DNA of 64,000 nucleotides from Armatimonadota bacterium (lineage in GTDB: Bacteria > Armatimonadota > UBA5829), in NCBI GenBank assembly GCA_039679645.1, contig JBDKUO010000005.1, positions 1 to 64,000 on the forward strand, written 5' to 3'. Made by a program: the position numbers and the translations under genes. Below, piece by piece: positions 35,286-43,732 of the stretch. Under the pieces are notes generated by a model, which saw nothing but the letters and a program-made list of their open reading frames with translations, was not told the origin of the DNA and searched no databases. Every line of letters begins with the position of its first letter. Within the stretch, counting starts at the first letter, position 1.

Positions 35286-38200
35286 ATGAAGCACATTAAT
35301 ATCTTTTCAATGATTACCGTTTTTCTAATTCTCGTCACGAGTGCCTCGGTTGCTGATACGACAAATACTACAACAGCTAAGCCCACGGTTCAAACTCAAA
35401 CTGGAACAAACAACGGTACTAACACTAATTTCAGGACCCAAAAACAGGGATCCACGCCCGTAGAGGGCGCTGTTGCTGAGCAAACAAAGGCCGAGGAACT
35501 GCAGGAATCCGAAGTTCTTGTCCAGCAGAAAATGGCGGATATAAAGGGTGTGCTTGAAGACGTTAATACTCGCATTGACGATCTGCGCAGACAAACATCC
35601 CGACCGATGCAGGTAAATATGGATCGTTTGGCCAGGGACCTTAAGGCAGCTGAGGATGAGCTTAATGGGATAGACATTACAAAGCTTTCCCCTCTTACCA
35701 AACTGCAGCGTGAGCAGCTTCAGGACAAGATGTTCGAGTGCGACCTGTCTATGGAGATACTCAACCGGCGTTGGAACAGCGAGTGGAATGTTTTCGGAAT
35801 GGATTTCTTCCAGAGCGCACCACCTGTCGGCTCGCCGGACAACAGGCAGGTGCCTGACAATTATATTATTCGAAAGGGAGATACCCTTCTTATTGTTGTC
35901 CACAGCAGTCTGGGGGCTCAGGATGAGTATTCACGCCAGGTGGATAATGTCGGAGACATCATGCTTCCCGGAGCCGGACGGGTGGCAGCCGCCGGACGAA
36001 CCGCGTCAAGCCTGCGGAAAGTGCTGGCGGGAAGGATATCGTCAAAATTCCGCCAGTTGACTGTAGATGTTACGGTCCAAGCCATGTCTGCGGTTCAGGT
36101 ACAGGTAACCGGAGACGCGGTAAGACCTGGCACATATGTGCTTAACGGTTTGGCTACGGTGACAAATGCCCTTTATCAGGCAGGCGGTCCCCAAAAGACA
36201 GGATCCATGCGCCATATATCGCTTCTGAGGAGCGGCCATCCTGCAAAAAATATCGACCTGTATGATTTCGTCCTGAAAGGCAATAAAGACAAGGATGTCA
36301 TCCTCAAAGATGGGGACTCTATATTTGTATATCCGGTAGGTCCGACAATTGTGATCAGCGGCGAGGTAGTACGCCCTGGCCGCTACGAACCGGATTTCCC
36401 GATGACCCTGGGACAGGCAATCAAGATGGCTGGAGGCACTAAACCTGGCGGGTATCTTAAAAGCGTCCAGGTAGAGCGAGTCGAGAACGGCGAATACAGG
36501 GTGCTGCTCAGCGAAAATATTGATGGAAAAACGTCGTTTGCACTTCAGCCGGGCGACCAGGTCATCGTTTCGACAGTCAGGCAGGATCCCACCAATCAGG
36601 TCGAAATAAACGGGCTGGTGGGCGCACCGGGGATGTACGGTTACAAAGATGGTATGCGCGTCAGCGAACTGATAAAGATGTCGCAGGGCTTGGCAAAAGA
36701 TAAAGAGATATATGGCCCGAGAGCCGATATTTTGCGCATTGAACCGCTGAAGGGCACCCAGATAATATCTTTCAACCTGGACAAAGCTCTAAATGGTGAT
36801 GTGAGCAACAACATAGAATTGCACAAGCTGGATCGCGTGTTTGTTTATTCTCCCGATCAAGTAGCGTTCCAACCCAGGCTTGTTACTCTAGAAGGTTGTG
36901 TGGCTCGGCCGGGAACCTACAAAAGGACCGGCGGGATGAGAGTGAGCGACGCTATCGCGGCGGGAGGCGGCGTGCTGCCTCAAGCCTACTTGCAGCGCGC
37001 AAACCTGATACGCATTAAGCCCGACAATACGACGAGTCTGATTAGAGTAGACCTGCAGGAGGCATTAAGCGGCGTTCCTGAAGCAAATGTGGAATTGCAG
37101 GATCGTGACAAATTGACTGTCTACACTCATGATGAGGTCCAGTGGCAAAACCATAATGTGCGTATCGAAGGGGCCGTACAAAAGCCGGGAACATACACAA
37201 GGTCCGAGAACATGCGAGTCAGCGACCTGATTTTTCTTGCCGGAGGCCTGATGCCTGAAGCGGCGGATACTGTAGAAGTTGCACATTGTTCTCAGCTCGG
37301 CTGCAGTGTGGTAAATAAAATAAAAGCTGCTGACTTGAAGCCGGAAAGCCAGACGAATATACTATTGAGCGACCTCGATGTTGTGACTGTCCCCTCCAAC
37401 AATCCGTATCTGCGCGAACCTAATGTGGTTTATATAGATGGAGAAGTGGCAAAACCCGGACCTTATGTACTGACCAGCCCGGATGAAAAGCTGACCGACG
37501 TGATTAAGAGAGCGGGCGGACTGACACAATATGCCGATATGAGCGGTCTTTTGTTTCTAAGAGATAAAGATACTTTCGAGAATGCGCATCAGAACCGAGA
37601 TTCGGATGTGATCCTGGAGAAAGCACAGCTCTTTGCAGACAAGCAGTTCCTCACACAATTGGCACAAATGGGTGTAAAACTACCTGAAGACTTTATGCTC
37701 TCCGACAACAAAAATGCCGATGTGTTGACCAGGCCGGTGGATGTTCAGGGAAATCCGAAGTTGGAAACCGGCAATACGCAGACCGAAATGGCGGCGGACG
37801 AAGCGAGTAAACAAAAAGCCGAAGACATTATGCGCACGATGGCGAAAGAAAAAGAACCGGACCAACTCAGTGCGATGGGCGCGCCAATGGATGAGAACAA
37901 TGCCGGTTCCAAGGAAGATGAAGTAAAACCAAAGCTCCTTAATGTTACGAGCACGCGAATTTCTATTAATCTTGCAAACGCACTCAAAGATCCAAACTCT
38001 CCCAATAATTTGCCGCTGCGCGATGGTGACAGGATATACATTCCGAAAATTACTACTATAGTTACCGTGATAGGAGCAGTGCTGCACCCGCATCCATCCG
38101 CTGCGGTGCCGGGTCAAAGTGTCGATTACTACATAAAAAGATCGGGCGGTTACGCTCAGGATGCCGCGCGGGCCAATGTGGTCGTCGTTAAGTCTAACGG

Positions 38201-38366
38201 AGATGCGCTGCCGAAAGGCGACGTCAAATATGTGGGCGCAGGCGACATCATTGTTGTTCCTAACTCAGGCCTGATCGATATCGCAAAGAAATGGGAGAGA
38301 GCCGGCACGGTGACTAAAGTAATATCCGATGTGTTCAGCTCGTTATACATGATTGCAAGGCTTTAA
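35286..38366 (+). CDS. Large secreted SLBB-repeat polysaccharide-export-type protein
   Basis: 1026 residues. Signal peptide (1-23), a Thr/Asn-rich stretch, a coiled coil (about 60-160), a Poly_export domain (about 190-270, YIIRKGDTLLIVV) and seven SLBB-like repeats starting near residues 271, 355, 438, 532, 625, 715 and 926, each with a V-x-G-x-V-x-x-PG core. A Lys/Glu-rich linker separates repeats six and seven. Wza-type export channels have two or three SLBB domains, so this one is expanded. It should lie in the periplasm or outer membrane. No glycosyltransferase or polymerase genes adjoin; a membrane NlpC/P60 protein follows. Confidence 0.85.
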   Translation: MKHINIFSMITVFLILVTSASVADTTNTTTAKPTVQTQTGTNNGTNTNFRTQKQGSTPVEGAVAEQTKAEELQESEVLVQQKMADIKGVLEDVNTRIDDLRRQTSRPMQVNMDRLARDLKAAEDELNGIDITKLSPLTKLQREQLQDKMFECDLSMEILNRRWNSEWNVFGMDFFQSAPPVGSPDNRQVPDNYIIRKGDTLLIVVHSSLGAQDEYSRQVDNVGDIMLPGAGRVAAAGRTASSLRKVLAGRISSKFRQLTVDVTVQAMSAVQVQVTGDAVRPGTYVLNGLATVTNALYQAGGPQKTGSMRHISLLRSGHPAKNIDLYDFVLKGNKDKDVILKDGDSIFVYPVGPTIVISGEVVRPGRYEPDFPMTLGQAIKMAGGTKPGGYLKSVQVERVENGEYRVLLSENIDGKTSFALQPGDQVIVSTVRQDPTNQVEINGLVGAPGMYGYKDGMRVSELIKMSQGLAKDKEIYGPRADILRIEPLKGTQIISFNLDKALNGDVSNNIELHKLDRVFVYSPDQVAFQPRLVTLEGCVARPGTYKRTGGMRVSDAIAAGGGVLPQAYLQRANLIRIKPDNTTSLIRVDLQEALSGVPEANVELQDRDKLTVYTHDEVQWQNHNVRIEGAVQKPGTYTRSENMRVSDLIFLAGGLMPEAADTVEVAHCSQLGCSVVNKIKAADLKPESQTNILLSDLDVVTVPSNNPYLREPNVVYIDGEVAKPGPYVLTSPDEKLTDVIKRAGGLTQYADMSGLLFLRDKDTFENAHQNRDSDVILEKAQLFADKQFLTQLAQMGVKLPEDFMLSDNKNADVLTRPVDVQGNPKLETGNTQTEMAADEASKQKAEDIMRTMAKEKEPDQLSAMGAPMDENNAGSKEDEVKPKLLNVTSTRISINLANALKDPNSPNNLPLRDGDRIYIPKITTIVTVIGAVLHPHPSAAVPGQSVDYYIKRSGGYAQDAARANVVVVKSNGDALPKGDVKYVGAGDIIVVPNSGLIDIAKKWERAGTVTKVISDVFSSLYMIARL

Positions 38367-38413
38367 TCTTTCTCAGAGCACGGAACGATAGGCATCGGTG
38401 AGTCGTAAACTGA

Positions 38414-39199
38414 ATGATGACTGACAAGCAATTAAGTAAGGAAGCAGGATCTGAGATGCCGTTTCGAAGGCTTTGCGCATGGATTTTTGCCGGCTTGCTG
38501 GCAGCCACAGCAATAACCGTCAGGCTGGCTATAATGACGCCGGGTGTGAGGATATTGCTGATTGGAACACTGCTTTTTGGCATGTTTACCGGATTGATAT
38601 ATCTCATTAAACAATCCGGCTTACATCCGCGCGCCCTCTATCCAGGACTTTTCTTCATTGCATTGTTTGTGGTCTGGATGGTTCTTGCTGACAGGCCGCC
38701 TAATGTGCCTTTGTTTCGAGCGACTTATGTCAAACGTCTGATGAAATTCGAAGGCACACGCTACGTCCGGGGTGGTGAGACAACCAGCGGGATCGATTGT
38801 GCAGGGCTTGCGCGCAGCGCACTATGGCAGGCTATGTTGGTAGAAGGAGGACGCGAGTTTAATCCGGAGCTTATCGGCAAGAATTTCTGGGAGTTCTGGT
38901 GGCGTGATTTGAGCGTCAATGCAATACTTAATGGTGATTACGGTTATACGAAGAAAATAGGCAGAGCAGCCAGACTTGCAGGGTATGATACTTCTAAGCT
39001 GGAATCGGGGGATATGGCTGTTGTGGGGGATGGGGTCCATGTCCTTGTCTATCTAGGTCATGGCAGATGGATCGAAGCGGACCCGGATAATAAGAAAGTT
39101 GTTATAAACAAGGCTCCTGCAAAATCCAAGCGCGCATGGTTCAATGTTCCCGTTACTTTTGTGCGCTGGAAGATTTTGCAAGAACCTCACAAAAACTGA
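38414..39199 (+). CDS. Membrane-anchored NlpC/P60-type hydrolase
   Basis: 261 residues. Three hydrophobic segments (about 18-40, 45-66, 75-92) precede a NlpC/P60-like domain with catalytic Cys in SGIDCAGLARSAL and His in GVHVLVYLGHG, followed by WIEADP. Such enzymes cut peptidoglycan stem peptides or related amides. ATG pair at 38414; an internal ATG at 38456 has a better AGGA box, so the true N-terminus may be 14 residues shorter. It follows the SLBB gene by 47 bases. Confidence 0.82.
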   Translation: MMTDKQLSKEAGSEMPFRRLCAWIFAGLLAATAITVRLAIMTPGVRILLIGTLLFGMFTGLIYLIKQSGLHPRALYPGLFFIALFVVWMVLADRPPNVPLFRATYVKRLMKFEGTRYVRGGETTSGIDCAGLARSALWQAMLVEGGREFNPELIGKNFWEFWWRDLSVNAILNGDYGYTKKIGRAARLAGYDTSKLESGDMAVVGDGVHVLVYLGHGRWIEADPDNKKVVINKAPAKSKRAWFNVPVTFVRWKILQEPHKN

Positions 39200-39204
39200 T
39201 CTAA

Positions 39205-39227
39205 GCAATTTACGCTAAGTAAATTGC
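39205..39227. terminator. Hairpin between convergent genes
   Basis: GCAATTTAC (39205-39213) and GTAAATTGC (39219-39227) form a perfect 9-bp stem with loop GCTAA directly after the NlpC/P60 gene. There is no long T-run, so it is a candidate only. Confidence 0.45.
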
Positions 39228-39294
39228 ACGTATTGATCTGGAACCGGTATGTTCAAAGCGCATTCCTAAATGCAAGTTCAAGGCCGTATTTTAC

Positions 39295-40098
39295 TTAGTG
39301 CCTTAGTTTGGATATCACCCATCCTGTGATCAGCAGGAGGAACATGCAGGCGACTATCGCCGGGCCTGACGGCAAGTCCATCTTAAAGGAAGCATACAAC
39401 CCGCATACTGTCGCTATGGCTGATGATCCGATTGCGATGGCATAAATCCTACCCAGGCGCTGGCTTAGCAGCAGTCCCGTAACCGCAGGAATCACCAGGA
39501 ATGCAAACACCAGCAGCGTTCCGGCAAGCCGAATAGCCAGAGAGATTATAACCCCCAGTATCAGGAAGAAGAGCAGGTCCCACCATCCGGATTTGATTCC
39601 GCAAGCGCGAGCAGTCTCCGGGTCGAACATAGAGAACAGAAACTGCTTGCAAAGCAGCGAATGCACGGCTATAGCCGCCATGCCTGCTCCAGCCATAAGC
39701 CATATCTGGCCGGGTGTTACGGTCAGTATATTGCCTGAGAGCACATCCAGCATCCGGCCTTCGCCCTGGGCACTTTTGGCGACAAAGAGCACGGCCAGCG
39801 CCGACGCCAGCGCATAGCCGATTCCAATCAGGCTTTCCTGTGTTGTCCGTCGGTCTCTCGACTTTATTGAAAACGCCGCCACTCCACCCAGCGTAAGAAC
39901 CAGAGATACGATAGACGGATTGCTGCCCGTGCACAGCGCCAGACCGACGCCCGCACTCGATACTTGAGCGAGAGCTGCTCCGACAAAAACTATCCGCCGC
40001 AGCACTACGTATACGCCGAGATATGCGCACACCGCCCCTACTATCAGGCTGGCAACCAATGCTGTTTGAAGAAATGAATCGTGAAAAGCGCTAAGCAT
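39295..40098 (-). CDS. Metal ABC transporter permease (ZnuB/MntB family)
   Basis: 267 residues, about eight membrane helices. GVYVVLRRIVFVGAALAQVS and FAFLVIPAVTGLLLSQRL are typical of the ABC-3 permease family for zinc, manganese or iron. Its ATG overlaps the ATPase gene by 8 bases. The metal cannot be settled from this subunit. Confidence 0.92.
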   Translation of the reverse strand: MLSAFHDSFLQTALVASLIVGAVCAYLGVYVVLRRIVFVGAALAQVSSAGVGLALCTGSNPSIVSLVLTLGGVAAFSIKSRDRRTTQESLIGIGYALASALAVLFVAKSAQGEGRMLDVLSGNILTVTPGQIWLMAGAGMAAIAVHSLLCKQFLFSMFDPETARACGIKSGWWDLLFFLILGVIISLAIRLAGTLLVFAFLVIPAVTGLLLSQRLGRIYAIAIGSSAIATVCGLYASFKMDLPSGPAIVACMFLLLITGWVISKLRH

Positions 40099-40882
40099 CT
40101 CTGCCTCCTGTGACTATCACCCTCTGTCCACCGAAAGCGCCGACTTCTACCCCGACCTCGTATATATCCGAGAGGTTTTTTGATGACAGGACTTCGTCTA
40201 TATTGCCGATCATCCGTAACCCTCCATCTATAAGGGCGATTTTCTCGACGTAGTTGATGATGACGTTAAGCAGGTGGCTGACCATTACTATTGTGATATT
40301 ATCGGACTCGTGAAGATCGCTTAAAAGCTCCATTATCGCGTGCTCGCTGCCGATGTCCATGTCGTTAGTCGGCTCATCAAGGATCATTACTTTCGGTTCG
40401 GCTGCGAGGGCGCGAGCAATAAGCGCCCGCTGCTTCTGGCCGCCGCTGAGTTCTCGATACGCCTTTTGCGCAAGGTCTGCGATCCCAACATGAGAAAGGC
40501 ACTCCAGTGCATAGTCTCTATCTCGTCTTGAAGGTCGTCTGATAGCTCCAAGCAGCGGATATCTGCCCATGAGAGCTATATCCATAACGGTAAGCGGAAA
40601 GACCTCGTCTATAAACTGTCTTTGTGGGACGTACCCAAATCGAGTCTCTGAATTTCTGTGGACATGTCCGGCTAAAGGCTTTAATATTCCAAGCATCGCT
40701 TTGAGCATAGTCGTCTTGCCGGTGCCGTTAGGCCCCACTATACCCAGAAAGTCTCCTTCATTGAGCACGAAATTGAGATCGCACAAAACTTTATTGTTGC
40801 CGTAACCTAGATCAGCATGGTCGAAGGAGAGCATTTCATTTATATGTAATTGAATTTCTTTATTGTCTGTAGCTTTAAGCAT
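40091..40882 (-). CDS. Metal ABC transporter ATP-binding protein (ZnuC family)
   Basis: 263 residues. Walker A GPNGTGKTTMLK, Q-loop in FGYVPQRQFID, signature LSGGQKQR, Walker B VMILDEPTNDMD. It energises uptake through the adjoining permease. The ATG at 40882 is chosen because an earlier ATG at 40912 lies inside the intercistronic hairpin and lacks a ribosome binding site. Confidence 0.92.
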   Translation of the reverse strand: MLKATDNKEIQLHINEMLSFDHADLGYGNNKVLCDLNFVLNEGDFLGIVGPNGTGKTTMLKAMLGILKPLAGHVHRNSETRFGYVPQRQFIDEVFPLTVMDIALMGRYPLLGAIRRPSRRDRDYALECLSHVGIADLAQKAYRELSGGQKQRALIARALAAEPKVMILDEPTNDMDIGSEHAIMELLSDLHESDNITIVMVSHLLNVIINYVEKIALIDGGLRMIGNIDEVLSSKNLSDIYEVGVEVGAFGGQRVIVTGGRDA

Positions 40883-40908
40883 AAAAACTTCTTTCTTGAG
40901 GCGTGGAA

Positions 40909-40949
40909 GCATCTCAGTGGCCAGGGTTAAGCCCGGAACACTGAGATGC
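40909..40949. other. Intercistronic hairpin between binding-protein and ATPase genes
   Basis: GCATCTCAGTG (40909-40919) and CACTGAGATGC (40939-40949) are perfect inverted 11-mers; inner GGG and CCC can extend the stem. It follows the stop of the binding-protein gene. Such stems commonly protect the upstream mRNA and keep the binding protein in excess over its permease. Confidence 0.72.
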
Positions 40950-40963
40950 GACAGATATCTGAA

Positions 40964-41866
40964 TTAGCGTAGGGCCTGTTTGTATTTGTCGACCCACATG
41001 TCAATCATATCGATATAGCTCTTAGTGCCCATTGAGCCTACAGAATAAGGAACCACCTGATATTTTGCCCCCGTTTGTCTTTCTATGAGATCAGGAAAAC
41101 GCTTCGGGTAAATGGATTCAATTGCCACAGCCTTAATATGATGATCTTTCATCCGCTTTATCAAGCTCGATATATGAGAAGCGGACGGCGGAATCCCTGG
41201 CTTGACCTCCAGAGTGCCGAAAGACTTCAGGCCGAACCTGCGCAGGAAATAGATTGCGCTTTGATGATAGGTGACAACTCTTTCACCCTTATATGGAGCG
41301 AGTTCTTTCTTCCATTGATCCATTTTGTGGTCTATCTTCTCAGAAAACTCCTTACAGTTATCTTTGAAATATGACTTGTTGTCAGGCGATACTCTATCCA
41401 GACCTTCTAGAATGTTATCAGCTATGATCTTGGCATTTTCCGGATCATAGAAATAGTGCGGGTTTCCATAGACATGAATGTCGCCTGATGCTCCTGTTAT
41501 CTGTCCTTTGGGGACCTCGAGTTTTTTTATTCTCTCCGACGCGTCTACATAGCCGCGAGCACCGCGTCTTACTTTGGGATTACTTGCTGCGTTGGAAAGC
41601 GCATCAAACCACATATCCAGGTCAAGCCCAACGCGCACGACCATATCGGCACGCGCAATCTTAGATACATCGGACGGCCTAGGCTCGATCATATGATAAT
41701 CCTGGTTTGCTTTGGCAATCGAATAGACATGGACTTTATTGCCGCCTACCTGTTTTGCTATGTCGGCAAGTTCGGGTGTAGATGCTACGATATCTATCGC
41801 GGCAAACGCGGATGATGCTCCGCAAAGGAGCGCTAATATTATAGCTATACGCATTAATGCTTTCAT
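40964..41866 (-). CDS. Metal ABC transporter substrate-binding protein (ZnuA family)
   Basis: 300 residues with signal peptide (1-22). Metal ligands are visible: His in QDYHMIEP (about 58), His in GNPHYFYDPENA, His in VTYHQSAIYF, and a C-terminal Asp-containing region. Cluster A-I binding proteins of this type take zinc or manganese. A short GDIHVYGNPH replaces the long His-rich loop of E. coli ZnuA. Start has AAAGGA upstream. It is encoded between the porin and ATPase genes. Confidence 0.9.
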   Translation of the reverse strand: MKALMRIAIILALLCGASSAFAAIDIVASTPELADIAKQVGGNKVHVYSIAKANQDYHMIEPRPSDVSKIARADMVVRVGLDLDMWFDALSNAASNPKVRRGARGYVDASERIKKLEVPKGQITGASGDIHVYGNPHYFYDPENAKIIADNILEGLDRVSPDNKSYFKDNCKEFSEKIDHKMDQWKKELAPYKGERVVTYHQSAIYFLRRFGLKSFGTLEVKPGIPPSASHISSLIKRMKDHHIKAVAIESIYPKRFPDLIERQTGAKYQVVPYSVGSMGTKSYIDMIDMWVDKYKQALR

Positions 41867-41917
41867 TATTATTTCCTTTCGTGTCTGAGTCAGTATTGGG
41901 CATAACGATGACGGCCA

Positions 41918-43195
41918 TTACTCCAAGTTGTGAGTATGCGGGCCGACACCCCAGACCCATTGCAGCCAGCACTCGTTGTAAGAACCACAGTCCGGTCTCG
42001 CTCCGTGGATCGCCTGAAGACGGACATAATACTGCTCCGAGAACTGTTTCGTTAGTATCAGGGACATGGAAGATTCATGTAAATCCACCGCCTGCGGGAA
42101 CTCATTCCAGTCATAGAGCAAGCCGATGCTGCCATATTTGTTCCAGCGGTAGTTGCCGAAGAGGTAGTATCCTTGCGCAGTTGCGTCGTTGGAATCGGTA
42201 GTTCCACTGCGCCAGAAATACTCACTGCGCAGCAGTGTTCGGTTGGAACCCTCGCCAAAATGTCTATAGCTGAGGTCCATTCCCTTTAGGTGAACATAAT
42301 CGGTTTCAGGGTGATCCTGGTCTTCAGCCGATTTTCCGCCTGCCCATGAACCGCCAAACTCCAGTTCACTGTTTTCACTTGTCGGGTAACTTGTCCAGAG
42401 CCTGGCTGTGTTGAACCTGTCGGTCATATTGGCGCCAGGGCCCATTATGATGTCAGGAAGATCGGACTGCTCCCCGCTTTCACCGTTAGCCCATGTGCCC
42501 AGATCGAGCTGAGCAAAGAAATTACAATTTGTCGGGATTACATAACTTGCGCCTATTCCCTGTCCGGTAAGGCTTTCAGGCGCGACAAAGTTGCTGATTA
42601 CTGTCGGTTGGCGCGTATACAGCCATGAATGGTTGTGAAGTAAATTAGTGCGCCCAAAGGCTACGTGTTTCTTGCCAACGTTGAAGTTGAGGCCCTTGCT
42701 AACACCTAGATATGTCAGATAGGCCTCTTCAACGCCAAATGGCTCATCTTCAGCAGGGCTTGCTGCAAAGAACGCGTCTGCTTTCACATTGGGATACACA
42801 TAACCCTGTATGCCCAGTTCGGCTTCTGAAAGTAGGATTTTTTGTTTGTCCGGGTCATTCTTATCATCAGTGAACTTACCTTTAGACTGAACTATCAGGC
42901 TGATATCAGGCAGGGCAAGATGCCTGCCGCCTTCATTAGTCTGGCTGCCGGGTTGATATGTCGCAGGCTCAGTCTGAAGAGTTGAATCGGACTGCCGGCC
43001 CGCTTTGATCTCATTGATCTGTAGCTGCAACTGCTCTATCTTTTCATTGAGCAAGTCCAAATCGGACTTAGGAACGGTTATGGTTTCCTGAGTTTCCTGT
43101 TCATCTTGTATATTCTGTGCGTCATCTGAATCCTGCGCCATTACGCTGCAGGCACACAAAAGCACGCACACGAGCACTGCTAATGTGGTTCTCAT
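41918..43195 (-). CDS. Outer-membrane porin-like beta-barrel
   Basis: 425 residues with signal peptide (to about residue 21), an acidic linker, a short coiled coil (LLNEKIEQLQLQINEIKAG) and then alternating beta strands with aromatic girdles, ending in WVWGVGPHTHNLE. The layout resembles trimeric porins with an N-terminal coiled coil. In an operon with a metal ABC transporter it may admit the metal through the outer membrane (inference). ATG at 43195 has GGGAGG 8 bases upstream. Confidence 0.82.
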   Translation of the reverse strand: MRTTLAVLVCVLLCACSVMAQDSDDAQNIQDEQETQETITVPKSDLDLLNEKIEQLQLQINEIKAGRQSDSTLQTEPATYQPGSQTNEGGRHLALPDISLIVQSKGKFTDDKNDPDKQKILLSEAELGIQGYVYPNVKADAFFAASPAEDEPFGVEEAYLTYLGVSKGLNFNVGKKHVAFGRTNLLHNHSWLYTRQPTVISNFVAPESLTGQGIGASYVIPTNCNFFAQLDLGTWANGESGEQSDLPDIIMGPGANMTDRFNTARLWTSYPTSENSELEFGGSWAGGKSAEDQDHPETDYVHLKGMDLSYRHFGEGSNRTLLRSEYFWRSGTTDSNDATAQGYYLFGNYRWNKYGSIGLLYDWNEFPQAVDLHESSMSLILTKQFSEQYYVRLQAIHGARPDCGSYNECWLQWVWGVGPHTHNLE

Positions 43196-43301
43196 TGCTA
43201 TACCTCCCAAATTGTGCACAACCAACACACCACGCGAACGCAGGATATGGCCTGCCCGCGAAGTGCTGGAAGTCGTTTATATGTGTTGAATTTAAGGGAA
43301 G

Positions 43302-43670
43302 TCAGCTTATTGGAGGATCACGAGAAGATTTTATTGGTATTGCTGCATTATGCAGCGGGGATGGTTTTGCTACAAACGATGACACTATTTCATCGGTGGG
43401 CACATAATCCGCCGGTGAAATAGGTTCATATATGCTGGTTCTTGCGAGTGAGCAAACAGCACAAGGACTGTTATGACTCGAAGCAGTATGACCGGATGAG
43501 TAATGAGCGGGATTTACACTTGCAGTGGTGAGTCTAACGCACACTTGTTCGCGATCACGCGAACAAGTGTGCATAAGCGGGCCGCCTATGCATAAAATCA
43601 CATAAGGCAGCAGCAGCCATAGAATAGTCTTGAATCTGAATTGTTTGCGTGATAAGGACATATCAAGCAT
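43302..43670 (-). CDS. Small Cys/His-rich membrane or secreted protein
   Basis: 122 residues, not recognised. An N-terminal hydrophobic helix (about 15-32) is followed by HTC, two more cysteines, then PCAVCSLAR, with several histidines. Cysteine-pair small proteins of this kind often occur beside metal transport genes, as here upstream of the porin; a metal-binding role is inference. A perfect 15-bp inverted repeat is embedded in the frame (43539-43572). The ATG at 43670 has no clear ribosome binding site; an ATG three codons in is possible. Confidence 0.5.
   Translation of the reverse strand: MLDMSLSRKQFRFKTILWLLLPYVILCIGGPLMHTCSRDREQVCVRLTTASVNPAHYSSGHTASSHNSPCAVCSLARTSIYEPISPADYVPTDEIVSSFVAKPSPLHNAAIPIKSSRDPPIS
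43539..43572. repeat. Perfect 15-bp inverted repeat inside a reading frame
   Basis: GCACACTTGTTCGCG (43539-43553) and its exact complement (43558-43572) around loop ATCA, inside the small Cys/His protein gene. It encodes the CSRDREQVC segment. Confidence 0.8.
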
Positions 43671-43714
43671 CCGGTTAGTTCAACAACCTCACCAATTGCA
43701 TTGTAACTAACCGG
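43671..43714. other. 10-bp inverted repeat at the small-protein start
   Basis: CCGGTTAGTT (43671-43680) and AACTAACCGG (43705-43714), 24 bases apart, directly abut the start codon of the small protein gene. It could be a regulator site or a read-through stem from the upstream dehydrogenase gene. Confidence 0.5.
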
Positions 43715-43732
43715 ACACAGCATGTCAACTAT

